From assembly GCA_020697475.1 (NCBI GenBank), contig JAJFMO010000175.1, positions 1 through 13,105 of the forward strand: a stretch of DNA of 13,105 nucleotides. The letters are read 5' to 3'. Shown here one piece after another: positions 6,560-12,967 of the stretch; the stretch's first letter is position 1, and the number at the start of each line of letters is the position of its first letter. A program made the position numbers and the translations under genes. The DNA is from Paenibacillaceae bacterium. Lineage in GTDB: Bacteria > Bacillota > Bacilli > Paenibacillales > NBRC-103111. The notes under the pieces were generated by a model that searched no databases, was not told the origin of the DNA, and worked only from the letters and a program-made list of their open reading frames with translations.

Positions 6560-7423
6560 ATGAAGATATTGGTGACTGGCGCGACAGGTAAACTGGGGAC
6601 AAAGGTTGTCGAAGCGTTGCTGAAATCGGTGCCGGCGAATCAGCTGGCTGTAAGTGTTCGTGAGCCGGAGAAAGCGGAAGGTCTGCGAGCCCGCGGGGTA
6701 GAGGTACGGCATGGGGATTTTGGCCGTCCGGAGACGTTGGATACGGCATTCGCCGGAATCGACAGACTGCTGATCATTTCCGCGGATGGCGACACCGAGA
6801 CGCGGACCCGTCTGCACTCGAATGCAGTGGCGGCGGCCGCACGGGCGAAAGTCGGGTTCATCGCGTATACGAGTATTGCGAATGCCATGGAAAGCAAGAT
6901 GTTTCTCGCTGTACCGCACCAGGCGACGGAGAAGGCGATCCGGCAGACGGGTATCCCGTATTCGTTCTTGCGCAACAACTGGTATTTGGAAAATGAAGCT
7001 TCGAGCATCCAAGCGGTGCAGGCCGGGGCGCCATGGGTGACGTCTGCTGGCGATGGCAAGGTCGGCTGGGCGTTGCGGCAGGAGTATGCGGATGCAGCGG
7101 TCGCTGTACTGACCGGGAGCGGGCATGAGAATACGACCTACGAGTTGTCGGGGAAACCGTTGACCCAAGATGAGTTGGCGGCTGCGCTCGGTGCAGTAAT
7201 CGGGAAAGAGGTTCCGGTGAAAAAAGTGGACGACGCGACTTACGGCGATATCATGAAAGGTGCGGGCGTTCCGGATTTCATCATGCCTTTCCTGCTCGGG
7301 ATTCAGCAAGGCATTCGGGAAAATACCCTTGATGTGGAAAGCAGCGATTTCGAGAAGTTGCTCGGCCGGCCGCTCGCGCCCATTCGCGAGGCGCTGCAGC
7401 AAGTGGTTAACGGGATCGCCTAG
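6560..7423 (+). CDS. NAD(P)-binding reductase, QOR2/NmrA-like atypical SDR
   Basis: This 287-residue cytosolic protein starts with a Rossmann strand and GATGKLG (G7, G10, G13), the dinucleotide-binding GxxGxxG of atypical short-chain dehydrogenases. LRNNWYLEN (with N139, N140, W141, Y142) is characteristic of the QOR2 / triphenylmethane reductase / NmrA-like subgroup. Members reduce quinones or dyes, or act as redox sensors. It lacks the classical YxxxK catalytic pair in its usual place, as expected for this group. The start is placed at ATG 6560 because AGGAGGG (6547-6552) is 7 nt upstream; an in-frame TTG at 6554 would be too close to that site. The stop is 2 bp from the next gene, so this is the first gene of a three-gene operon. 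The coding sequence looks more GC-rich than the next two genes. The actual substrate is unknown. Confidence 0.87.
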   Translation: MKILVTGATGKLGTKVVEALLKSVPANQLAVSVREPEKAEGLRARGVEVRHGDFGRPETLDTAFAGIDRLLIISADGDTETRTRLHSNAVAAAARAKVGFIAYTSIANAMESKMFLAVPHQATEKAIRQTGIPYSFLRNNWYLENEASSIQAVQAGAPWVTSAGDGKVGWALRQEYADAAVAVLTGSGHENTTYELSGKPLTQDELAAALGAVIGKEVPVKKVDDATYGDIMKGAGVPDFIMPFLLGIQQGIRENTLDVESSDFEKLLGRPLAPIREALQQVVNGIA

Positions 7424-7425
7424 AT

Positions 7426-8385
7426 ATGGCCTATAGCCTTCGCGAGTATAGAGCGGAAGATTGGGAACTTGTTACGGACATCAGTCACTTAGTGTATGCC
7501 CGGAAAACGGGTTCCTTTTCTATCGTTTCCAAGTTACAGGATGCCGGTATGTTGCGGAAGCACGTCATTTTGGATGATAGAGATACCGTTGCGGGTTATG
7601 GTTTGTTATGGGTACAGGCCAAGTCGCCTTGCTTTATATTGAAAATGGAAAATTTGCTTCATCCCAAGCACGAAAATTTTGTTGCAGCCGATCTGTTGTT
7701 TAGCAAAATGGTTGAAGATTCGCTGGAAATCGCCCCGGATATCGTTCTTGCAAGGGCATTCGACGATCAAGAGTTCCTCCTGCAGCTTTACGGCCAATAC
7801 GGATTTGAGGAAAATCATCGGATGGTGCACGTTTATCTGAATTTGGCGGATGCGGGCACGTCATCCCTGGAAGTTGAAAACAGGCTGAATAGCTCAGGGA
7901 TCCGATTGACCACTTTATCCGATGAACGGGCTTCGGATCCGGATGCTGATGCCAAACTGAAAACGCTCCACAGGGCAACGTTTGCCGATTATCCTACCGA
8001 ACCGTATTTCCCGCCAACGTCCCCCAATGATGCGTGGTTGAAACATGAAGATAACATTCCTGAAGCGCACATTATTGCCGTGAAGGGGCAGGACTACATC
8101 GGCCACAGCCATTTAATGAGAATGCCATCCGATTCGGGAAAATTGAGACAAGGTCTGACGGCTGTTTTAAGGGATTTTCGTGGTATAGGAATAGCGACGG
8201 CATTGAAACGAAGAGGGATAGATTACGCGAAAAAGAACGGATACACGGGGATATTCACGGCATCCCGCTCGACCAATTTCGCTATGCGAACCGTAAATAG
8301 CAACCTTGGGTGGCAGCCGCATTACAGTGAGGTCAGATTCGAAAAAATAATAGGGAGCGAGGCTGCATGGAACCATTCCCGGTAA
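7426..8385 (+). CDS. GNAT-family N-acetyltransferase, probably tandem-GNAT
   Basis: This 319-residue protein would transfer an acetyl group from acetyl-CoA to an amine. The C-terminal half holds the acetyl-CoA loop RGIGIA (252-257) in the context LRDFRGIGIATALKRRGIDYAKKNG, followed by a GNAT-like T-x-x-x-x-x-N-x-x-M-x-x-x-N-x-x-L-G-W pattern. The N-terminal half (1-~150) has a GNAT-like beginning (YSLREYRAEDWELV) and a YGFEENHRMV end, but no intact acetyl-CoA loop. This indicates the common layout of one degenerate and one active domain. The ATG is 2 bp behind the upstream stop with only a weak ribosome binding site, so translation is probably coupled. The last 19 bp overlap the kinase gene. 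The acceptor substrate cannot be predicted; an antibiotic or metabolite is possible because of the operon context. Confidence 0.85.
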   Translation: MAYSLREYRAEDWELVTDISHLVYARKTGSFSIVSKLQDAGMLRKHVILDDRDTVAGYGLLWVQAKSPCFILKMENLLHPKHENFVAADLLFSKMVEDSLEIAPDIVLARAFDDQEFLLQLYGQYGFEENHRMVHVYLNLADAGTSSLEVENRLNSSGIRLTTLSDERASDPDADAKLKTLHRATFADYPTEPYFPPTSPNDAWLKHEDNIPEAHIIAVKGQDYIGHSHLMRMPSDSGKLRQGLTAVLRDFRGIGIATALKRRGIDYAKKNGYTGIFTASRSTNFAMRTVNSNLGWQPHYSEVRFEKIIGSEAAWNHSR

Positions 8386-9350
8386 CGCATTCTACCCTGT
8401 CGCAGTACGCTCTTGCGTCTGAAATACTGCCTCTTTATTTTGACAATCCGTCGGGTACATGCAGATTGTTGGTTCGAGGGATGAACGATACGTATCTTGT
8501 CCTTAGCGGTGGAGTGCAATATATTCTGCGGGCGTATCGGCATGGCCACCGGACTTTACCTCAAATTGAGCATGAGCTGGAACTTTTGAGGTTTCTGAAT
8601 GGGCGGGGAGTAAACGTTGCCGCACCTGTCCCCCGTAAAGATGGCCAATTCATCATGGAAGTTCAGGCTCCTGAAGGCATTCGTTATGTAACGATGTTCA
8701 CCTATGCCCCTGGTGAATTTCGCCCGCTTACTGTGGAAATTGCAGGCAAGTATGGACTTGCGGCAGCCAAGCTTCATCGGACGATGGGATTATTCCCCAT
8801 GGATCATGACCGTGATGCTATCGATTCGCAGTATTTGCTGGATAACAGTGTGCCGTCAATTTTACCGTTGCTAAGCCACCGGCCTGCGGACCTTGAACTG
8901 GTCGTTCGAATGAGGGCGTTTTTGAAACGGCAGATTAACGAGATGGCTCCGACTTTGACATGGGGTTTATGCCATGGCGATTTGAACGGGGGCAATTGTC
9001 ACATCGATGACGAGGGGAAGCTAACCTTCTTTGATTTCGATTGTGAGGGACCCGGATGGCTAGCCTATGATGTGGCTGTATTCAATTGGTCTATTCGGGA
9101 CATGCCCAACCGGGACAGCGCCCTTCAGTTGTGGCATGCATATATCGATGCGTATCAGAGTGAGGCGCCTCTGTCCGATTCCGACGTTGCTGCCATTCCT
9201 TACTTCGTCGCTGCCAGGCAGCTTTGGCTCGTTGGCCTTCACTGCCGACATGCGGATGAGTGGACGTATGGTTACTTGAATGACGCGTATTTTACCAGGC
9301 GATTTCGCAATGTTCGAGACTTGGTGGAGGAGCAAGGTTGGAATATTTAG
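8367..9350 (+). CDS. APH/ChoK-family phosphotransferase (kinase-like)
   Basis: This 327-residue protein has the aminoglycoside-phosphotransferase-like fold. The catalytic loop is CHGDLNGGN, with H203, D205 (base) and N210. The metal-binding segment is FFDFD, with D223 and D225. YILRAYRHG near the N-terminus is the likely ATP-lysine strand, although the lysine appears to be replaced by Arg. Relatives include SrkA-type stress kinases, homoserine kinase type II and aminoglycoside kinases, so the substrate may be a small alcohol, a sugar or a protein. The ATG at 8367 lies inside the 3' end of the acetyltransferase gene and is preceded by GAGG. The 19-bp overlap implies coupled translation. It is the last gene of the operon; no clear terminator hairpin follows. 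Confidence 0.85.
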   Translation: MEPFPVTHSTLSQYALASEILPLYFDNPSGTCRLLVRGMNDTYLVLSGGVQYILRAYRHGHRTLPQIEHELELLRFLNGRGVNVAAPVPRKDGQFIMEVQAPEGIRYVTMFTYAPGEFRPLTVEIAGKYGLAAAKLHRTMGLFPMDHDRDAIDSQYLLDNSVPSILPLLSHRPADLELVVRMRAFLKRQINEMAPTLTWGLCHGDLNGGNCHIDDEGKLTFFDFDCEGPGWLAYDVAVFNWSIRDMPNRDSALQLWHAYIDAYQSEAPLSDSDVAAIPYFVAARQLWLVGLHCRHADEWTYGYLNDAYFTRRFRNVRDLVEEQGWNI

Positions 9351-9381
9351 AAAAACAACCCCATTGGTGGTCCGGAATACT

Positions 9382-9565
9382 GTAACGGCCATGACGGCAT
9401 CTTACACGGCAAATAGAGCCACTTTTGCACTGTAACGGACACCACAGCGGCTTAGAGCCAATTTTCCATTGGAGCCGGCGCGTTTAGCCTTCTAAGCTGC
9501 CGGTGTGGCCGTTAGCCATCTACAACTTGCTTTTCGACGCTCTAAGCTGCTCCTGTGGCCGTTAC
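9382..9565. repeat. Imperfect palindrome of four ~25-bp arms with 50-bp period
   Basis: Two forward arms begin GTAACGG at 9382 and 9432 (50 bp apart). Two reverse arms begin TCTAAGCTGC at 9491 and 9541 (50 bp apart) and end CCGTTA(C). Reading the reverse arms on the other strand gives the same pattern: GTAACGG-(C/A)CA, a variable core, then GC(A/G)GCTTAGAGC. The arm at 9432 matches the reversed arm ending 9565 at about 22 of 27 positions, and the arm at 9382 matches the reversed arm at 9491-9515 at about 20 of 25. The array is symmetric about ~9474, where CCAAT/ATTGG (9458-9472) gives a small extra hairpin. It fills most of the 328-bp gap between the kinase gene and the histidine kinase gene, and no gene is seen in it. 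It resembles a dispersed intergenic repeat, but copy number cannot be judged from one window. Confidence 0.75.
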
Positions 9566-9603
9566 CGCCCTGCTCCCGCCCTGCTTCCCGCCCTGCTCCC
9601 GCC
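9566..9603. repeat. Short C-rich tandem repeat (11-12 bp unit)
   Basis: Units of CGCCCTGCTCC occur at 9566-9576, 9577-9588 (one extra T) and 9589-9599, and a fourth unit begins at 9600. The plus strand is almost entirely C and T with few G. It lies between the palindromic repeat and the promoter of the histidine kinase gene. Confidence 0.75.
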
Positions 9604-9613
9604 TCATTGCCAC

Positions 9614-9642
9614 TTGTCCCCGCCCCGCCAATCTGCTAAAAT
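9614..9642 (+). promoter_or_regulatory. Promoter for the two-component operon
   Basis: TTGTCC (9614-9619) and TAAAAT (9637-9642) are spaced by 17 bp, with TGC directly before the -10 (extended -10). The predicted leader is ~30 nt and includes the GGAG ribosome binding site ahead of the ATG at 9679. Confidence 0.6.
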
Positions 9643-9678
9643 TCGTTCCGACGCCTCAAGCGAAGGAGCGAGAACGCC

Positions 9679-10932
9679 ATGAACATCTTAAAAGATTTTT
9701 TACTGCAGCTGGCGCTTGTCTCGACCTTAATCTACACGTATCAAATCTTCTTCGCGTTAAAGTCGGAGAGAAGCGGCTACGAGAAGCTGAATCTCTCGAT
9801 CTTGTTCGGTTTAGCCGTCCTCTTGTGCATGTACTTCCCCGTTTACTTCAGCTCCGACTATCATGTGGATATTCGCGTCATTCCCCTGCTGTTGGGGGCG
9901 CTGTACGGTGGTTGGGAGACGGGTATATTCCTCACTGTCCTAATCGTCGGGTTCCGCATATTCAAAGGGATCGACCTTGGCTTCTATACGACAACCCTGA
10001 CACTATTGTTCAGTATGCCTGTCATTCTTTACGCGCGCCGATTTTTCATTCGATCCCATCGGGCCATGCGGGTTGTCATCTCGCTGGCTTTACTTGTCTT
10101 CTACAGCTTCACAGGGCTGACAACGGAAACGATTGTGAGGGGAGAGACCTATGCGGAAGCGTTCCGTATACACGCCCTGCATACCGTGGTCAGCATCACG
10201 GCTCTTTTGTTTTTCGTTCTCATGAATGAGACCGTCCGGCGAATCATCCGAATCAACCAGCAACTGCAAACGGAGGCCAAAGATGCGGAAATCGCCTTCC
10301 TGCGCTCGCAGATCAAGCCGCATTTTCTATATAACGCCTTGAATTCGATTGCCGCATTATGCGTGGACGAGCCCGGCAAGGCGGAACAACTGATTCTGGA
10401 TTTGTCCAAATATTTGCGCAGCAGCTTCGACTTCAAGCAACTGAAATCGTTCACGACGGTCGGGGAGGAGCTCGAGCTGGTACAGGCGTATATCAATATC
10501 GAGCAAGCGCGATTTGGCGCCCGTCTGAATGTGGAGTACGATATCGACCCTGGACTGAATCCGGATCTGCCGATTCCTCCGTTAGTTTTGCAGCCTCTGG
10601 TGGAAAATGCGATTCGACATGGACTCATGTCGAATATTCAAGGAGGAACGGTGAGAATCTCGGTTCATCAAGGGGAGGGCGGTTCGATTCGTTTCGCCGT
10701 GGAAGACGACGGATGCGGGATGAACGAGGCGAGTCGGGAGGAGATTCTGAAACCGGAAGGATCCAGGAAAGGCATTGGATTGTGGAACATCAACCAGCGT
10801 TTCGGCTTTTATTATGGCAACGGCTTGCAAGTGGAAAGTTCCAAAGGAATCGGTACGAAAGTGGTATTTACGATACCGGACGGGTTGAAGGAGGGAATCG
10901 GGCTTGCTGCGGGCAATCATCGTGGACGATGA
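9679..10932 (+). CDS. LytS-like sensor histidine kinase (5TM-LYT type)
   Basis: This 417-residue membrane sensor kinase has an N-terminal half with about six hydrophobic stretches up to ~185 that match the 5TM-5TMR_LYT sensor domain. A short coiled linker (NQQLQTEAKDAEIAFLRSQ) follows. The His_kinase domain has the phosphoacceptor H215 in IKPHFLYNALNS. The ATPase domain has the N-box VENAIRHG (N310), the G1 box DDGCG (343-347) and the G2 box GIGLWN (365-370). Known relatives (LytS, BtsS) sense membrane or murein state or extracellular pyruvate; the ligand here is unknown. The start is supported by AAGGAG about 11 nt upstream. The 3' end overlaps the response regulator start by 29 bp, so the two proteins form a cognate pair. 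All catalytic motifs appear intact. Confidence 0.92.
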   Translation: MNILKDFLLQLALVSTLIYTYQIFFALKSERSGYEKLNLSILFGLAVLLCMYFPVYFSSDYHVDIRVIPLLLGALYGGWETGIFLTVLIVGFRIFKGIDLGFYTTTLTLLFSMPVILYARRFFIRSHRAMRVVISLALLVFYSFTGLTTETIVRGETYAEAFRIHALHTVVSITALLFFVLMNETVRRIIRINQQLQTEAKDAEIAFLRSQIKPHFLYNALNSIAALCVDEPGKAEQLILDLSKYLRSSFDFKQLKSFTTVGEELELVQAYINIEQARFGARLNVEYDIDPGLNPDLPIPPLVLQPLVENAIRHGLMSNIQGGTVRISVHQGEGGSIRFAVEDDGCGMNEASREEILKPEGSRKGIGLWNINQRFGFYYGNGLQVESSKGIGTKVVFTIPDGLKEGIGLAAGNHRGR

Positions 10933-11518
10933 AGAGTTGTCAATCAAGTGGCTGGGTAAAATTTTATCGGAAAATGACGACGTCGATGTATGCCGTACAT
11001 TTCTGAACGCGTCGGAAGCTTACGAGTACGCCCGGTCGAACCGGATCGATCTGGCTTTCCTGGATATTTCCATGCCGGAACTTGGCGGAATGGCGCTGGC
11101 CGCCTTGCTGCAAGATCTGGATGCGGCTATTCAGGTAGTTTTCGTGACCGCTTACGATGATTACGCTTTGCAGGCGTTCGACTTAAGCGCGCTGGATTAT
11201 TTGATTAAGCCGGTCACTCCGCAGAGGATGGCCAAGACGTTGGATCGCATAAGAGGGAGGATTCGCCTGCTCCCTGGCGAGCCCAAAGCGGGCGGTTTGA
11301 CCAGGGATGCGGACGACACCCGTGAAAAGTTGACCGAGCAGGAGAAGCGGGTGCTGCGATTGATGGCGGACGGGCTGGCGAACAAGGAGATTGCCCGCAA
11401 GCTCAATGTGACCGGCGAAACGGTGAAGTCGCATATCAAGAACGTGTATCGCAAGCTGGGGATCAGCAACCGAGTACAGGCGCTGCAGCGCGCCGGGCAA
11501 TTAAAGGCGTGGGATTGA
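10904..11518 (+). CDS. Response regulator, LytTR-type receiver with LuxR-type HTH output
   Basis: This is a 204-residue DNA-binding regulator, the partner of the upstream kinase. The receiver (1-~120) has the acidic pair D8/D9, the phosphoacceptor D54 in LAFLDISMPELGG, T82 and K102 in DYLIKP. The stretch TAYDDYALQAFDLSALDYLIKP is typical of LytR/AgrA-class receivers. After a linker (~122-141), the output domain is not LytTR. It is a LuxR/GerE helix-turn-helix: LTEQEKRVLRLMADGLANKEIARKL, then VKSHIKNVYRKLGISNR. The start is TTG 10904, supported by GGAGGG (10890-10895) 8 nt upstream and inside the kinase gene. The 3' end overlaps the convergent acyltransferase gene by 18 bp. It should be phosphorylated at D54 by the kinase and then bind its target promoters, which are unknown. 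Confidence 0.9.
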   Translation: MLRAIIVDDEELSIKWLGKILSENDDVDVCRTFLNASEAYEYARSNRIDLAFLDISMPELGGMALAALLQDLDAAIQVVFVTAYDDYALQAFDLSALDYLIKPVTPQRMAKTLDRIRGRIRLLPGEPKAGGLTRDADDTREKLTEQEKRVLRLMADGLANKEIARKLNVTGETVKSHIKNVYRKLGISNRVQALQRAGQLKAWD

Positions 11519-12664
11519 CGATGACTCCGGAGCGATGTGGGCCTTCCCTCGCGTCCAATATTTGCCCAGCCGGATCGCCGGCTTCTCGATGAAATAGTAC
11601 GACAGCGTAGACACAACCATCGCGACGACGAAGGCGAGCGAGTATATTTGCCAAATCGGCAGCTTCCCATAAAACAGATGAAGCATGCCGACGAGCGCGA
11701 GCAGGTGATACAAATATAAGCTGTACGAGATTTTGCCGAGGAACGTCAGCGGCCTCAGCTGCAACACTTTGGCAGCGGCCACCGAGGCGATGGCGAACAC
11801 GATGAACGCCCCTGCGCCTGCGCTGATGATCAGATCCTGGACGATCTGGCCGTACACCGCCGGCTTCAAGCCGAGCGCCTTCGTTATGACGTTGGGATAC
11901 ACATATAGCCAGAATCCGGCGACCGGAACCGCCCATCGAAGCCAAACCGGAATCCGCAGCAGCGCGGGCACGATCCGGTCCTTGTACTTCGCGAGCATCG
12001 CCCCCAGGATGAACATGGAGGTGTAATGGATCGTGTCGAAGTAGGTGGTGTGGAAGCCGTTGCTTTTCTGCCAGTGATATATATCGTTCAACCCGCCTGT
12101 GGCGGACAGAATCAGCATGGCCGGCACCATCATCCACCAGCGGCCGCGCAGGATCAACCAGGCAAGCAGCGGGAAGATGAGCGAAATGCGCATCTCCTGC
12201 ACAAGCGACCAGATGACGTTGTCGAAGTGGCTGGAATGCACGTTGCCGAGCAAGGTGATGTGCTCCCAGAACAGACCGCTCGTCGGCTTCGTGTCCCACG
12301 AACGATTGAACCAGGCGCTGAGCGCCTTGATCGGTCCATGGGCGATCGTTGCGGCCAGAAGCATGGCCGTCCCAATCGCAACGAGGTAGGGGACGTAGAT
12401 GCGCATGATCCTTTTGACAATAAAATGATGGTATAAGTTTCCCTTGCCCGCGCCGAACGGCAGAAACAGCACGAACCCGCTCAGCACGAAGAACAGGATG
12501 ACCGAGGCGTGTCCGCTGATGACGACTTTCAAGGGCGAGTCGAGCACCCAGTGGGGGAACAGCGACTTCTTGGTCACCAAGTTGGCGTGATGGATAAACA
12601 CGATCAGGGCGGCCAGCCCGCGGATCGAGTCGAGTTGTTCGATGCGGTTCGATAAGCTCTTCAA
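11501..12664 (-). CDS. Membrane-bound acyltransferase 3 family (OafA/YrhL-like)
   Basis: This 387-residue integral membrane protein should transfer acyl groups (usually acetyl) to sugars of cell-surface polymers or exported metabolites. The N-terminus LDSIRGLAALIVFIHH carries the family motif (R15, H25/H26), and KRIMRIYVPYLV is the conserved R-x-x-R-I-x-P-Y loop. About ten membrane segments follow, ending with FLGKISYSLYLYHLL and FIEKPAIRL. No SGNH extension is present. The open frame begins at TTG 12682, but AAGGAGG (12679-12673) lies inside it and sits 8 nt before an in-frame TTG at 12664. That later TTG is therefore chosen as the start. The gene has its own promoter and converges on the response regulator gene with an 18-bp overlap. 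The acceptor cannot be predicted. Confidence 0.88.
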   Translation of the reverse strand: MKSLSNRIEQLDSIRGLAALIVFIHHANLVTKKSLFPHWVLDSPLKVVISGHASVILFFVLSGFVLFLPFGAGKGNLYHHFIVKRIMRIYVPYLVAIGTAMLLAATIAHGPIKALSAWFNRSWDTKPTSGLFWEHITLLGNVHSSHFDNVIWSLVQEMRISLIFPLLAWLILRGRWWMMVPAMLILSATGGLNDIYHWQKSNGFHTTYFDTIHYTSMFILGAMLAKYKDRIVPALLRIPVWLRWAVPVAGFWLYVYPNVITKALGLKPAVYGQIVQDLIISAGAGAFIVFAIASVAAAKVLQLRPLTFLGKISYSLYLYHLLALVGMLHLFYGKLPIWQIYSLAFVVAMVVSTLSYYFIEKPAIRLGKYWTRGKAHIAPESSSIPRL

Positions 12665-12672
12665 AGGCAAAG

Positions 12673-12679
12673 CCTCCTT
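12673..12679 (-). promoter_or_regulatory. Ribosome binding site that sets the acyltransferase start
   Basis: AAGGAGG on the minus strand is 8 nt upstream of TTG 12664. It would be only within a few bases of, or inside, the coding part for the alternative starts TTG 12670 and TTG 12682. It therefore favours the 387-residue form. Confidence 0.65.
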
Positions 12680-12749
12680 CAAAAATCGCCTTGCAGATTC
12701 ATCAATCTTGGGGGAGGTTGTGAAATCGCTTTAATAGGTCCTCGCTTTC

Positions 12750-12778
12750 ACTATACCAAGTTCGATCTTCCCTTACAA
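12750..12778 (-). promoter_or_regulatory. Promoter of the acyltransferase gene
   Basis: On the minus strand, TTGTAA (12778-12773) and TATAGT (12755-12750) are separated by exactly 17 bp. Transcription would start near 12743 and leave a leader of about 80 nt before TTG 12664. Confidence 0.65.
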
Positions 12779-12825
12779 TACCGACAAGGCGTGCCGCGCA
12801 AAGCGGTTGGCGGGGGGAATATCAA

Positions 12826-12855
12826 TTTCAGACACAATTTTGCTGGTTTTAGACA
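12826..12855 (+). promoter_or_regulatory. Spaced direct repeat upstream of the PhyH-like gene (possible activator site)
   Basis: TTTCAGACA (12826-12834) and TTTTAGACA (12847-12855) match at 8 of 9 positions and start 21 bp apart, two helical turns. This is the arrangement used by dimeric AraC-type activators. A possible -10 (TACTAT, 12879-12884) lies downstream, with only a poor -35 (TTCGTT, 12857-12862). Regulator identity is inference. Confidence 0.35.
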
Positions 12856-12906
12856 TTTCGTTTTCCTCTTGGAAAGCTTACTATGGATATGAAAAATCAA
12901 AGCAGA

Positions 12907-12920
12907 CTTAAGCGTTTGCT
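12907..12920 (+). promoter_or_regulatory. cre-like catabolite-response site
   Basis: CTTAAGCGTTTGCT fits the CcpA-site consensus TGWAARCGYTWNCW at 12 of 14 positions, with mismatches at the first two. It lies between the likely transcription start and the PhyH-like gene, where a bound repressor would act as a roadblock. A LacI-family operator is an equal alternative. Confidence 0.35.
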
Positions 12921-12928
12921 TACGAAAA

Positions 12929-12952
12929 AAGCAATTCCTAAGGGAATTGCTT
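12929..12952. other. Perfect 10-bp hairpin directly before the PhyH-like ribosome binding site
   Basis: AAGCAATTCC (12929-12938) pairs perfectly with GGAATTGCTT (12943-12952) around a TAAG tetraloop. The stem ends 3 nt before AGGAGG (12956-12961). On the plus strand no T tract follows, so it is a leader hairpin. On the minus strand it is followed by six T residues (complement of 12925-12930) and would work as an intrinsic terminator for any antisense transcript. Confidence 0.7.
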
Positions 12953-12967
12953 AACAGGAGGATGAAT

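Noticed and set aside
6521..7402. 293-codon minus-strand frame across the reductase gene
   Set aside because: It is the complement of the clear Rossmann-fold reductase gene, with no motif, no ribosome binding site and a composition typical of antisense frames.
9351..9678. CRISPR-like array because of regular 50-bp periodicity
   Set aside because: There are only two copies per orientation, the arms are imperfect, and the orientation inverts at the centre. This does not fit direct repeats with unique spacers.
9555..10229. 224-codon plus-strand frame starting in the C-rich repeat
   Set aside because: It overlaps the LytS-like kinase gene out of frame and begins in low-complexity DNA. No protein-like features were seen.
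11463..12299. 278-codon frame overlapping the acyltransferase gene on the same strand
   Set aside because: The His/Arg/Ala-rich sequence has no membrane segments or domain, while the overlapping frame encodes a full acyltransferase with all family motifs.
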